38,180 nt of DNA, taken from assembly GCA_017539125.1 (NCBI GenBank), contig JAFYHO010000003.1, positions 1 through 38,180 on the forward strand, given 5' to 3'. Positions 24,497 through 32,878 of the stretch are shown here, one piece after another. Position 1 is the first letter of the stretch. Each line of letters opens with the position of its first letter. The notes under the pieces were generated by a model. The model did no database searches. It saw only the letters and a program-made list of their open reading frames with translations, and was not told where the DNA came from. Source of the stretch: Actinomycetaceae bacterium. Its GTDB lineage: Bacteria > Actinomycetota > Actinomycetes > Actinomycetales > Actinomycetaceae. Made by a program: the position numbers and the translations under genes.

Positions 24497-24910
24497 ATGG
24501 CTATTGATTTCGTCTCGCGTTTACATGACGCTGGTTTGCGCGTCACCGAACAGCGCCTCGCTGCTTTGGCAGAAGTTGAGAAGCATGGGCATATCAGCGC
24601 TGAAGATTTGCGCCAGCGTGTTGCTGATAAAACTGGCTCAATTTCGACACAAGCAATCTACGATATCGTCCACACCCTGACGAGCGTCGGCATACTACGC
24701 GAGATTAAACCCAATGGCTCTGTCGCATTGTACGAAGTCGAAACAGGCGATAATCATCATCATCTTGTGTGCCGCTCATGCCAGCGCCTAGAGGTCGTGC
24801 CCTGCGCTGTCGGCTACGTTCCCTGTTTGCAGGCGCATATCGACCACGGTTTTGATATTGACGAAGCAGAGGTTATCTACTGGGGTCTATGCCCCTCCTG
24901 TCGTTCCTAG
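24497..24910 (+). CDS. Fur-family metal- or peroxide-responsive repressor
   Basis: A 137-residue protein with the Fur winged helix ('LRVTEQRLAALAEVEKHGHISAEDLRQRV', 'ISTQAIYDIVHTLTSVGILREI'), the metal/regulatory motif 'DNHHHLVC' (His87-89) and the structural zinc cysteines CRSC (92-95) and CPSC (132-135). 'TQAIYDIV' resembles the FurA/PerR branch of actinobacteria, but no katG or catalase gene is next to it. The -10/-35 pair just upstream places the transcript start at ATG 24497; an upstream in-frame start at 24431 is rejected on that basis. The target metal cannot be read from sequence. Confidence 0.9.
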   Translation: MAIDFVSRLHDAGLRVTEQRLAALAEVEKHGHISAEDLRQRVADKTGSISTQAIYDIVHTLTSVGILREIKPNGSVALYEVETGDNHHHLVCRSCQRLEVVPCAVGYVPCLQAHIDHGFDIDEAEVIYWGLCPSCRS

Positions 24911-24920
24911 ACATAGAAAA

Positions 24921-24955
24921 GGAAGCCCTGCGTAAGCAAGGCTCCCTCTATCGTT
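24921..24955. terminator. Terminator between the fur-like gene and hppA
   Basis: GGAAGCCCTGC (24921-24931) and GCAAGGCTCCC (24936-24946) pair imperfectly around GTAA between the two convergent genes. Confidence 0.6.
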
Positions 24956-24966
24956 TAGCGTGAAAA

Positions 24967-27096
24967 CTAGAGAATCACGATAAGCGGGACAAGCAGCACG
25001 GCCACAATATTGAACACCTTAATCAAGGGGTTAATAGCCGGGCCGGCAGTGTCCTTGTAGGGATCGCCGACGGTATCGCCCGTGACGGCAGCATGATGAG
25101 CCTCAGAGCCCTTGCCACCGTAAGCGCCCTCTTCGATAAGCTTCTTGGCGTTATCCCATGCGCCACCGCCGTTCGTCATCGTAATAGCCAAGAACAGACC
25201 AGTGACGATGGTGCCCACGAGTGCGCCACCCATGACCTCAACAGTGAACTCGAAGGCGTAGGTGTAGCCGGTGGCCTTCAAGATAAAGCCGACCACCAGA
25301 ATAAGCACAGGTGCCACAATCGGAATGAGCGCCGGGATAATCATCTCGCGCAAGGCAGCGCGCGTCACGATACTTACGCAGCGACCATACTCAGGCTTTG
25401 CAGTACCTTCCATAAGGCCCGGAATCTCCTTGAACTGGCGGCGGACTTCGTGGACAACGCCACCGGCAGCCTTGCCGACAGAAGTCATAGCACGCGAAGC
25501 GAAGAGATAGGGTAGCAAACCGCCAAAGAGCAGACCGACAATAACGTATGGGCTGGACAAATCGAATTTGAGCGCATCCGCGCCATTGCCCATTTGCGTT
25601 TCAATCGTATGCGTGAAGTCAGCGAACAGTGCCACGGCAGCCAAAGCGGCAGAAGCAATCGCGTAACCCTTCGTGACTGCCTTGGTCGTATTACCGACAG
25701 CATCCAGCTCGTCAGTATGGACACGCACTTCGTCCGGCAAACCGGACATCTCGGCGATACCGCCAGCATTGTCGGTCACAGGCCCGAATGCGTCCAGCGC
25801 CACCACGATACCCGCCATCGAAAGCATCGACAGAGCCGCGACAGCAATACCGAAGATTCCGCCAATCACATAGGTAACAACCATAGCAATCACGATGACG
25901 AGAATCGGCAGGCCCGTCGATTCCATACCAACAGCCAAGCCCTGAATAATATTCGTAGCGTGACCGTCCTGCGAAGCAGAAGCGATACCGTCAACCGGCT
26001 TCTTCTTCTCACTGGTGTAGTGGTCGGTAATATAAACCATTGCGGCAGTAAGCAGCACGCCCAAAATAGCGCATATCCATAGACCAAAAGGAGTGAGACC
26101 CTCAGGGGCGATTCCCGGATTGACAAGGGTGACATTCTTAATTAGCCACATCGTGATAGGCAGGAACAGGACAATCGCCAAGCCGGCAGCAACCCACAGA
26201 CCCTTGTAGAGCGCGCCCATAATAGTAGCCTTGGCGCTACGGCCCATACGGGCAAAGAATGTGCCAATAATAGAAGCCACAATCGAAGCGGCGCCAATGA
26301 GGACAGGGAAGCCAAGCCAGTAGGCACTAGCGTCGTCGCCAAATGCCAAACGTCCAAGCAACATGGCCGCGACAGTCGTCACAACATACGTCTCAAACAA
26401 GTCAGCTGCCATACCAGCGCAGTCGCCCACGTTATCGCCCACGTTATCAGCAATAACCGCTGGGTTACGCGGATCGTCCTCGGGAAGATCTTCCTCGTTC
26501 TTACCTGCAAGGTCAGCGCCGACGTCAGCAGCCTTCGTGAAGATACCGCCACCGAGACGGGCGAAGATGGAAATAAGCGAACCGCCGAAGCCTAAGCCGA
26601 TAAGTGCCGTCGTGTCAGCAACTCCTGCAGCGACCAAGAAAGACATAACCGAAACGGAAAGAATACCGAGACCGATAACGAACATGCCCGTCACACTACC
26701 TGCCTGGAAAGCAGTCTTGAGTGCCTTAGCGAGGCCCGTGCGTGCAGCCTCAGCCGTGCGCACATTTGCGCGCACTGAAATCAGCATGCCAATAAAACCG
26801 GCGGCACCAGATGCCACAGCGCCTACAAGGAAGCCGATAGCAGTCCAAGGGCCTCCAAAACTCTCGTTTACGAAACCGAGTATAAGCAGGATGACGGTAA
26901 CAACGACTGCCGCAATAGCAATACTGCGGTATTGGCGTTCCAGATAGGCTTTCGCTCCCTCTTGGATAGCGCCAGCAATCTCCTGCATCTTCTCATTACC
27001 TGTAGGCAATTTATTGATTCGCGCAATGAGGATAACCGCATATACCGCAGCTAATACTCCTGCTACTGTGCCGAGAATCAAAGGTAGGTGTGACAT
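24967..27096 (-). CDS. hppA: Membrane-bound proton-pumping pyrophosphatase, K+-independent type
   Basis: The 709-residue enzyme couples PPi hydrolysis to ion export. It is an integral membrane protein with about 16 helices. The substrate motifs '[45 protein letters not shown]' (discontinuous positions quoted as motif, about 205-250) and '[21 protein letters not shown]' at the C terminus are intact. The determinant residue is Lys (about 472) in '[13 protein letters not shown]'; K+-dependent enzymes have Ala there, so this one should be K+-independent and pump H+. The ATG at 27096 has AGGAGG and matches the family start; an upstream in-frame start at 27195 does not. Biosynthetic PPi, for example from the nearby seryl-tRNA synthetase, would be its fuel. 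Confidence 0.96.
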   Translation of the reverse strand: MSHLPLILGTVAGVLAAVYAVILIARINKLPTGNEKMQEIAGAIQEGAKAYLERQYRSIAIAAVVVTVILLILGFVNESFGGPWTAIGFLVGAVASGAAGFIGMLISVRANVRTAEAARTGLAKALKTAFQAGSVTGMFVIGLGILSVSVMSFLVAAGVADTTALIGLGFGGSLISIFARLGGGIFTKAADVGADLAGKNEEDLPEDDPRNPAVIADNVGDNVGDCAGMAADLFETYVVTTVAAMLLGRLAFGDDASAYWLGFPVLIGAASIVASIIGTFFARMGRSAKATIMGALYKGLWVAAGLAIVLFLPITMWLIKNVTLVNPGIAPEGLTPFGLWICAILGVLLTAAMVYITDHYTSEKKKPVDGIASASQDGHATNIIQGLAVGMESTGLPILVIVIAMVVTYVIGGIFGIAVAALSMLSMAGIVVALDAFGPVTDNAGGIAEMSGLPDEVRVHTDELDAVGNTTKAVTKGYAIASAALAAVALFADFTHTIETQMGNGADALKFDLSSPYVIVGLLFGGLLPYLFASRAMTSVGKAAGGVVHEVRRQFKEIPGLMEGTAKPEYGRCVSIVTRAALREMIIPALIPIVAPVLILVVGFILKATGYTYAFEFTVEVMGGALVGTIVTGLFLAITMTNGGGAWDNAKKLIEEGAYGGKGSEAHHAAVTGDTVGDPYKDTAGPAINPLIKVFNIVAVLLVPLIVIL

Positions 27097-27139
27097 TGAT
27101 TCCTCCTTTATGGGGGTAGCAATTGTTGTAAGTATCTGA

Positions 27140-27168
27140 ATGTTATCACCGTCACAGTGACAATACAA
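27140..27168 (-). promoter_or_regulatory. hppA promoter with internal palindrome
   Basis: On the minus strand TTGTAT, 17 bp, TAACAT, 44 bases upstream of the hppA ATG. The spacer carries the palindrome GTCACAGTGAC (27151-27161), a possible operator. Confidence 0.55.
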
Positions 27169-27248
27169 CGAAATATACAAATTACTAGCAAGCAATTTTT
27201 GCGCAATGATGCGAAAAAATCTCCCGCGGGTAGCAGGAGATTTCTCGG

Positions 27249-27336
27249 CGGAGACGGAGGGATTTGAACCCTCGATAGAGGTAGCCCCTATACTTCCTTA
27301 GCAGGGAAGCGCATTCGACCGCTCTGCCACGTCTCC
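27249..27336 (-). tRNA. tRNA-Ser (GCU anticodon)
   Basis: An 88-base class II tRNA. The acceptor GGAGACG pairs with CGTCTCC and the discriminator is G. The anticodon arm is CTTCCCTGCTAAGGAAG with anticodon GCT. It has a long variable arm and the T-loop GGTTCAAATCC. It reads AGC/AGU serine codons. CCA is not encoded. Confidence 0.95.
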
Positions 27337-27450
27337 AAGCGTTATTTAGGATATAGGGGAATGCGGCGATATGCAAAGCAAACAGCGATGTGAGAGATAT
27401 CCCCTAGACCCGCAGCACATGATACGCATGCGGCTGCTCAGAAAAATTGG

Positions 27451-27535
27451 CGGAGGGCGAGGGATTCGAACCCCCGGTACGTTGCCGCACAATGGTTTTC
27501 AAGACCATCTCCTTCGACCGCTCGGACAGCCCTCC
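27451..27535 (-). tRNA. tRNA-Ser (UGA anticodon)
   Basis: An 85-base class II tRNA with acceptor GGAGGGC / GCCCTCC and discriminator G. The anticodon arm ATGGTCTTGAAAACCAT has anticodon TGA. It has an extended variable arm and the T-loop GGTTCGAATCC. It reads UCN codons, mainly UCA. It lies 114 bp upstream of the other tRNA-Ser on the same strand. Confidence 0.95.
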
Positions 27536-27571
27536 AGACCATTAGAGCATAGCGCAAGAACTAGCTGCGTG

Positions 27572-30175
27572 TTACAAGTCGGGCGTGATGTTCTGCGCTT
27601 CCTTTTCCTCCGTACTTACGCTGGAAAGCCCGTCAATAACCACGCTCGTGAGCATAGGAAGCAGCAGCAGCATTGCCATAGCAGGCAACACAACTCCTGA
27701 ATCGTTCACAGCGAAAGACAAAACAAAAACAACCACTTCGACAATGAGAGCAATTGTCAATGCCGGCCAGCGCTTACTGGCTGCTTCTTCTTCTGTGCGC
27801 GGGAAAAGCCACGACCAGTAGCGTTCATGGAGAGCGACGATTTTCTGTGCGATTGTTTGTATTCGAGTCTTGAGGCGCAGCCATATGGACGCCGGTTGGG
27901 TGGTGGTGAGGTCGCCACGTCGTTCGCTACCGCTCACTCCTCGCACAGCAAGGAGTGGAGTGTCGGAAAGCTCGCTTTCCAGACCGGAACGACGCAGCTG
28001 TGGAAGGCGCGAAGCGCCGAACAACGACGGGAAAGCCAAAGCTGGCAAAAGAACGATAAGGAGTAAGAGAATCCCGCGGAGCACAATGAATGTGTAATTG
28101 CTGGTCGTTAGCAGACGTAGATTCGTCTCCAGCTTACTGCCCACAACCGAGAAAAAGTTACCGTCAAGAATCGACTGGAAAAAATTGCCCAAATGTGTCC
28201 GTGATGATGGTGGGCGCAGCCAATCTGCGAACGCTATAAGCGCGGCAAAGGCGACAGTCACTCCTGCGATAAGCCCAGCACCACGCCAGCTCACCTTAGC
28301 CTCACTGAGCAGGACGAGCAGTACCAGAAGAGCAGGGAGATACGACAGTGCGCCACCGAAATCTGCGCCATACCGCGGAAGCGCGTCAATAGCAACGACG
28401 ACGAAACCAGCAAGACCGACCACGACCACAGCCACGGCCCGCGCTATAAAGCGAGACTTGCCCGCGCTCGCAAGCCTCTCGCGCAGCCACACGCCAAGGA
28501 AAGAGAGGACGAAGAGCGATGAGGCTGCCAGCAGGGCATAGGGCTCATTGCCAAGCCCATAGAAACGCGCCGCAGCCAGGGTGTTAAAGCCGATCGCCGA
28601 GTCCGCCATAGCCCGCGAGCCATTAGCAGTATCGACAAGGATGAACAGCGCGGTTGGCACGAGAATGACAAAGAGCGGGGCAAGGCGGTGCAGGCGACGC
28701 GATGCAAGAGCGAGCAAACCGAACAGGGCGGCACAGAGCCACGACAAGGATGCGTAGACCGCTAGAGGAGAAGAAGAGCGCCACCAGCCATACAAATTAA
28801 CCAGAATTGCTGAGAGCGGGAATGCTGCGAGAATATAGCCCAGCCACATCCACGCCACGCGCCACCACGCTCGTCGTCCGAGGCTCCGTTGCCAGATTGG
28901 CTTAGCCGTTACAAGAATTGTGACGAGGAAGAAAAAGGCGGCAATATAGTAGAAAATGCTCAAGAAGGGATGGCGAATATCGCGTACGAGAGTAAAAAGG
29001 GACGAGTCGTCGATAAGAGTATTGAGTCGCCCGGTAAAACACTCGTGATCAGGGCTGCACGCTTCAGAGTCCGGCACTGGATTGTCGACAAGAGAAGCGC
29101 CGCTCATTTCTTCGGGCCGCGCAAGAGAAAACCACGAAAGAATAGTCGGGTCAATATCGGTGAGCTGGAGCGCTCCCTCGCGGCGCACTGACGCGCTGTA
29201 AAGCAGCCCGGGAACAACCGGCTCAAAAGCAGGCGACGTATCGCCAATATCGCCGATAACCGTCATTTGGCTGTGGGTGCCCCGTCGATTCAAAAGCGAA
29301 ACGACAACGACGCGCGTACCGTCAGGAATACGCTCAAGGATCGCCTCAATGCGCTCAGCATTCCCCTGCGCCTGCTGGAGGAAAAACTTCTCGCGATAGT
29401 CTTTGCGTGCTTTTTTGATATTTGTTCCCTCAGGAAAATCGGGATACTCCCTGCTGGTGAAAGTGCGTGCAGTATCGGCATCGACAACGGTGAGATTGTA
29501 ATTCTGAGCTGAGACGGCAACCCTCTCACCCAGCTGCGCATTGTCATCTGGCGCGCTCTCCCACCTATACGGATATGTATTTGAGGTCGTCGTCAAAACG
29601 TAACCCGCCCCCGTCCCGATTCCATAACTCGTGACGTCACCCTGAGCGAGAGCCTGCGAGAAAGCGCCGTACCCCTCGATATTTGTGTGGTGAAACAGGA
29701 CGAGTTTCAGCGAGGAAACGACCCGCACACAGGTGTAGCGCCCAATCTGAGTGCCAGAAACAACCGGCGGCACTTCGCATCGCGCGGTGCGTGACAGCGA
29801 ACGATTACCCGTCCTAGTGCCCGCGCTCAAAGTCAGCCACGAATTCAGAGGGCAATTTGCCCCGCGCACAACCAGCGGCACCATATTCCCCATCGCCCCC
29901 GAAGCCGCCAGCTCGCTCAGGCGAGGCGCATTGTAGCTGTCGAGTTCCTCCCATTGGAGGGCGCTTGTCATAATAAGAACGACGTGACCGTCACGGGTGT
30001 TTTCCTCTGTTTCTCGCGGAAGCGTGACGGCGGTTTGAGGGGTCGTGACGGCGACGGTCGTTTCTTGAGCGTAGGAGGGGAGGGGGGTGATAGTGATGAG
30101 GGCGGTGACGAGAAGCAGAAAAAGAGCAAGGAAAAGGCGTGGTCTGCGCGCGGTTTGCGTCATAAAACTGCTCAT
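27572..30175 (-). CDS. Large membrane protein with an extracytoplasmic phosphatase-like domain
   Basis: An 867-residue protein from the ATG at 30175 (AGGAGG 9 bases upstream). A signal or anchor helix (about 12-38) is followed by an exported domain of about 400 residues. The stretches 'GHVVLIMTSALQWEELDSYNAPRLSELAASGAMGNMV', 'LTLSAGTRTG' and 'GTRVVVVSLLN' recall alkaline-phosphatase-superfamily enzymes, though canonical metal ligands are not obvious. Then come about 10-12 membrane helices, a loop of about 40 residues encoded by a palindromic repeat (about 715-757), and two last helices. I know similar uncharacterised proteins in Actinobacteria only by architecture; the function is open. An in-frame extension to 30724 overlaps the next gene and lacks support. 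Confidence 0.72.
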   Translation of the reverse strand: MSSFMTQTARRPRLFLALFLLLVTALITITPLPSYAQETTVAVTTPQTAVTLPRETEENTRDGHVVLIMTSALQWEELDSYNAPRLSELAASGAMGNMVPLVVRGANCPLNSWLTLSAGTRTGNRSLSRTARCEVPPVVSGTQIGRYTCVRVVSSLKLVLFHHTNIEGYGAFSQALAQGDVTSYGIGTGAGYVLTTTSNTYPYRWESAPDDNAQLGERVAVSAQNYNLTVVDADTARTFTSREYPDFPEGTNIKKARKDYREKFFLQQAQGNAERIEAILERIPDGTRVVVVSLLNRRGTHSQMTVIGDIGDTSPAFEPVVPGLLYSASVRREGALQLTDIDPTILSWFSLARPEEMSGASLVDNPVPDSEACSPDHECFTGRLNTLIDDSSLFTLVRDIRHPFLSIFYYIAAFFFLVTILVTAKPIWQRSLGRRAWWRVAWMWLGYILAAFPLSAILVNLYGWWRSSSPLAVYASLSWLCAALFGLLALASRRLHRLAPLFVILVPTALFILVDTANGSRAMADSAIGFNTLAAARFYGLGNEPYALLAASSLFVLSFLGVWLRERLASAGKSRFIARAVAVVVVGLAGFVVVAIDALPRYGADFGGALSYLPALLVLLVLLSEAKVSWRGAGLIAGVTVAFAALIAFADWLRPPSSRTHLGNFFQSILDGNFFSVVGSKLETNLRLLTTSNYTFIVLRGILLLLIVLLPALAFPSLFGASRLPQLRRSGLESELSDTPLLAVRGVSGSERRGDLTTTQPASIWLRLKTRIQTIAQKIVALHERYWSWLFPRTEEEAASKRWPALTIALIVEVVVFVLSFAVNDSGVVLPAMAMLLLLPMLTSVVIDGLSSVSTEEKEAQNITPDL
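27910..28031. repeat. Mosaic palindromic repeat, copy h, inside a coding region
   Basis: It carries family modules GGAAAG-CTCG-CTTTCC (around 27976-27991) and GCGCGAAGCGCCGAACAACGACG at its right end (28009-28031, matching the end of copy d, given here only as a motif name), and CTCGCACAG. It is read in frame on the minus strand without stop codons, adding about 40 basic and polar residues to a cytoplasmic-side or loop region of the host protein. Confidence 0.75.
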
Positions 30176-30247
30176 CGGCTCATTCCTCCTCTCGCAATGT
30201 CCAAGTATAGAAGCACTTGGGGGAGATTGTTGCACTTCATTATGAAG

Positions 30248-30253
30248 TAGACT
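30248..30253 (+). promoter_or_regulatory. Leaderless -10 of the DUF1287 gene
   Basis: TAGACT ends 6 bases before the ATG at 30260. There is no SD, and only a weak TTGTTG (15-bp spacer) as -35. Confidence 0.45.
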
Positions 30254-30259
30254 GTTTCT

Positions 30260-30940
30260 ATGGCTCAGGTGAGTGAGAAGAAAAAGCCACGCAAAGTTCT
30301 GCGGAAGATTATGGGCGCGCTTGTGGTGCTCGCGGTCCTTGGCGGGCTTGGGGTTGCCTATTTTCTGCACACCGTCAACGACGGCGGTACATGGCGCGGG
30401 CGCGAGATTCCCGCGTATGTTTCTTCGGTTGATAAAGACGGTGACGGTATCGATGACCAGAGCGACATCCTCCAAAACGCCAAAGCCTACATCGCCACTA
30501 ATCCCACGTATCAGTCGAAATACTACGAGGGCGGCTATCCTGACGACGAATATGGGGTGTGTACGGACGTCGTCGCTTTTGCTCTGCGCGATGCGGGCTA
30601 CGATTTGCAGGCTCTTGTTGACGAGGATATGCGTGCCAATCCTGAGCTCTACGAAAACCAGACACCCGACCCTAATATCGACTTCCGTCGCGTGCGCAAC
30701 CTGCGCCCTTACTTTTCCCGTCACGCAATCGAGCTGACAACAGAGCGTTCAGATATCGATGAGTGGCAGGGCGGAGATATTGTCATTTTCACCGATCACA
30801 TCGCTATTGTGTCTGACAAGCGCAACCGCGATGGCATCCCGTATCTCATCCATTTGAACGGGACATACCAGAAAAATCTAGAGGATAACTATTTGGCGGT
30901 CACGCCCGATACGATTACGGGGCACTATCGCGTTTCTTAG
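30260..30940 (+). CDS. DUF1287-family exported protein
   Basis: A 226-residue protein with a basic start, one membrane anchor (about 17-37), an acidic loop 'DKDGDGIDD' (59-67, similar to calcium loops), and a DUF1287 domain. That domain has an NlpC/P60-like layout: 'YGVCTDVVAFALRDAGYDL' with Cys101, 'WQGGDIVIFTDHIAIVSDKRN' with His180, and 'YLIHLNG'. The Cys-His arrangement suggests a cell-wall-facing cysteine hydrolase, but activity has not been shown for the family to my knowledge. It is divergent from the large membrane protein gene, 84 bp away, and followed by a palindromic repeat. Confidence 0.87.
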   Translation: MAQVSEKKKPRKVLRKIMGALVVLAVLGGLGVAYFLHTVNDGGTWRGREIPAYVSSVDKDGDGIDDQSDILQNAKAYIATNPTYQSKYYEGGYPDDEYGVCTDVVAFALRDAGYDLQALVDEDMRANPELYENQTPDPNIDFRRVRNLRPYFSRHAIELTTERSDIDEWQGGDIVIFTDHIAIVSDKRNRDGIPYLIHLNGTYQKNLEDNYLAVTPDTITGHYRVS

Positions 30941-30946
30941 TTTCCT

Positions 30947-31101
30947 CCGTCATTGCGAGGAACGAGCGAAGCGAGTGACGCGGCAATCAATACCGACATG
31001 AATGGCAGAGTTGCAACGCTGACAGTTGGTGGACTATTGATTGCTTCGGTCGGGCTTCGCCCTCCCTCGCACAGGAAGGCACGAAGTGCCGAACAACGAC
31101 G
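30947..31101. repeat. Mosaic palindromic repeat, copy d
   Basis: It starts CCGTCATTGCGAGGAACGAG and ends GAACAACGACG, directly against the psd stop codon. An internal segment CAACGCTGACAGTTGGTGG is shared in part with copy g. It fills the gap between the DUF1287 gene and psd. Confidence 0.8.
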
Positions 31102-32010
31102 TTAGTGGATACGTGGAGGAGCAGAGGCAATAACCCCGATTTTCTCGCCAATCACAACGTGTGTCTCGATATTCTCGGCGCTCGCCTTGAGAATATCGTT
31201 GTCAACCTGAATATGTGAACCGAGTAGGAGAATAACCGTCGAGCCACCGAACTCAAAATGCCCTTTTTCGTCCAGACGCTTAAACTCGCTTGCACCTTCG
31301 TCAACGATACGGGCGACGAGAGTCGCACCGACTTCAATGTAAAGGACGCGCCCGCAATGCTCGGTTTGCATGACGGTGACAGCGCGGGTGTTGCGGCGAT
31401 AAACCCCCTCGTTGCCGTCAATCGGGCGAACTGTGCGCAAAACGCCAGGAATTGTCGCGCGCGCCAAGACGCGACCGTCGTCAACATGAACAAAACGGTG
31501 GTAATTATCCACGCCAAGACGGAAAACAAGGGCAGTGCCCTCAGTGAAACGCTCCAGCTCAGGGCAGTTGCCGGTCAGCTCCGCCAACGTGTAGGGGCTG
31601 CCCTTAATCGTCACCTGCAAATCGGGCGTAATCGGGTAGGCGGACAGGCGCGAATCGGCGATTGCAACCAGCTCGTCCGGCTGTGCGTCTGTGCTGGTAG
31701 AGCGCTTGCGGGCAAAAAACTCATTGAAAGAAGTAAAGCTTGACGGACCACCCCAGGTAGAGGTGTCAATGCCGTTTTTCTGCGCGAAACCATCAACGAA
31801 ACGACTAGAAAAACTGGTATCGCAGGCGCGCCCAGCCAAAGACGAAAACCACGGGCGGGCGAGGCACGCGTTCAACGCGAGACGGCCCAGAGGGGTCGAA
31901 TAGAGAAAATGCATCGCGCCTGAATCAGTTGCACCTTCATCGTGGATTTCGCCCGTCGCGCGGTCGCGCACCAATACACGCCGCACCTGAGCATCGTTCG
32001 TGCCTGCCAT
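31102..32010 (-). CDS. psd: Phosphatidylserine decarboxylase
   Basis: It converts phosphatidylserine to phosphatidylethanolamine at the membrane. A 302-residue proenzyme from the ATG at 32010. Self-cleavage motif GGST (Ser at about 257) in 'HFEFGGSTVILLL' makes the pyruvoyl group. 'TSFNEFFARK', 'AIADSRLSAYP', 'IKGSPYTLAELTG', 'NYHRFVHVDDG', 'NTRAVTVMQTEHCG' and 'YIEVGATLVARI' are family blocks. The ATG at 32010 has a TATAGT -10 (32018-32023) 7 bases upstream and no SD, so I prefer it to an in-frame ATG at 32055, which lies at the edge of a palindromic repeat. pssA, encoding the preceding step, lies upstream on the same strand. Confidence 0.94.
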   Translation of the reverse strand: MAGTNDAQVRRVLVRDRATGEIHDEGATDSGAMHFLYSTPLGRLALNACLARPWFSSLAGRACDTSFSSRFVDGFAQKNGIDTSTWGGPSSFTSFNEFFARKRSTSTDAQPDELVAIADSRLSAYPITPDLQVTIKGSPYTLAELTGNCPELERFTEGTALVFRLGVDNYHRFVHVDDGRVLARATIPGVLRTVRPIDGNEGVYRRNTRAVTVMQTEHCGRVLYIEVGATLVARIVDEGASEFKRLDEKGHFEFGGSTVILLLGSHIQVDNDILKASAENIETHVVIGEKIGVIASAPPRIH

Positions 32011-32017
32011 AGTGAGC

Positions 32018-32023
32018 ACTATA
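32018..32023 (-). promoter_or_regulatory. Leaderless -10 of psd
   Basis: TATAGT on the minus strand, 7 bases before ATG 32010. It decides the start and implies psd can be transcribed independently of pssA. Confidence 0.5.
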
Positions 32024-32052
32024 CCGTCTTGAGAGTGTGGGCGCTCCAGCTT

Positions 32053-32158
32053 CATCGTTGCGAGGAGGACGCCCTGCGTCCGACGTGGCGATCTCTAGTG
32101 GCGCTATTGCATTATGAGATTGCTTCGGTCGGGCTTCGCCCTCCCTCGCAACGACGGG
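32053..32158. repeat. Mosaic palindromic repeat, copy e
   Basis: About 106 bp from CATCGTTGCGAGGAGG to CTCGCAACGACGGG, with the perfect internal stem GGACGC-CCT-GCGTCC and the central AGATTGCTTCGG. It separates pssA and psd. Confidence 0.8.
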
Positions 32159-32173
32159 GAAGGGTAGGCGGCG

Positions 32174-32770
32174 CTAACACACAATGATAAGACCAGCAGC
32201 GGTGAGCACGAGGAGTGCAACAAGTAAGACCAGCCAAATCCCGCGAGGTTTCGGAATGCGAATATCGGTGACGAACAGCAGAGCGACAATGAGAAGCACG
32301 ATGGTCAGGACGGGGGCGAGCGCGCTTGGTTTAATCAGTTGCGTGAGCACATAAAAGAGGGGGAGAGTGACTGCGATTTGGGTGACGGGAACGCCGTGAA
32401 AGACGCCTTGACTTTCTTCGGCCGTCACATTGAACCAAGCGAGGCGCACCACGCCGAGCAGCACATAGATGGCGGCTATCGCCACCGTCACGGGCTTGTG
32501 GGACAGTGTGATAAGGAAAGCGGCTGGTAGGGCGAGGAAGGCGACCGAGTCGGCGAGGGAATCAATCTGCACGCCGTAGTTGCAAGCTTTCTCGTCACGA
32601 TCGAAACGGCGCGCGATTGCACCGTCAAAGGAATCGACGATACCGCAGACGATGAGGGCGAGCAGCGCAGCAGTGTAGTGGTGGGCGATGACGAAGCTGA
32701 TACCGACAACAGCTGAGAGTACGCTGATGTAGGTGAATGCCACCGACTTATTCCAATAGCCGACAAACAC
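32174..32770 (-). CDS. pssA: CDP-diacylglycerol-serine O-phosphatidyltransferase
   Basis: It makes phosphatidylserine from CDP-diacylglycerol and serine, the substrate of Psd encoded next. A 198-residue integral membrane protein with about six helices and the CDP-alcohol phosphotransferase motif 'DGAIARRFDRDEK' through 'YGVQIDSLAD', all four motif aspartates present. The spacing between AR and G is three residues longer than the classical eight. GTG start at 32770 with AAGGAG upstream. A related CDP-alcohol transferase specificity is possible, but the psd neighbour makes serine most likely. Confidence 0.9.
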   Translation of the reverse strand: MFVGYWNKSVAFTYISVLSAVVGISFVIAHHYTAALLALIVCGIVDSFDGAIARRFDRDEKACNYGVQIDSLADSVAFLALPAAFLITLSHKPVTVAIAAIYVLLGVVRLAWFNVTAEESQGVFHGVPVTQIAVTLPLFYVLTQLIKPSALAPVLTIVLLIVALLFVTDIRIPKPRGIWLVLLVALLVLTAAGLIIVC

Positions 32771-32842
32771 GTAGGGCTCCTTAGTTCGCTAGGTTATCTT
32801 GTGGACGTAAGCCGTAGCTAGTTTACTGGAAATCTGCGGATT

Positions 32843-32878
32843 TTAGGCGACTTAGGCGACTTAGGCGACTTAGGCGAC
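32843..32878 (-). repeat. 9-bp tandem repeat spanning the serS stop codon
   Basis: Four exact copies of TTAGGCGAC (32843-32878). Read on the minus strand each unit is GTC-GCC-TAA, so the array repeats the last two codons and stop of serS in frame. Confidence 0.95.

Noticed and set aside
30176..30724. In-frame N-terminal extension of the large membrane protein to 30724
   Set aside because: It overlaps the well-supported DUF1287 gene on the other strand, lacks an SD and precedes a clear signal helix with its own AGGAGG.
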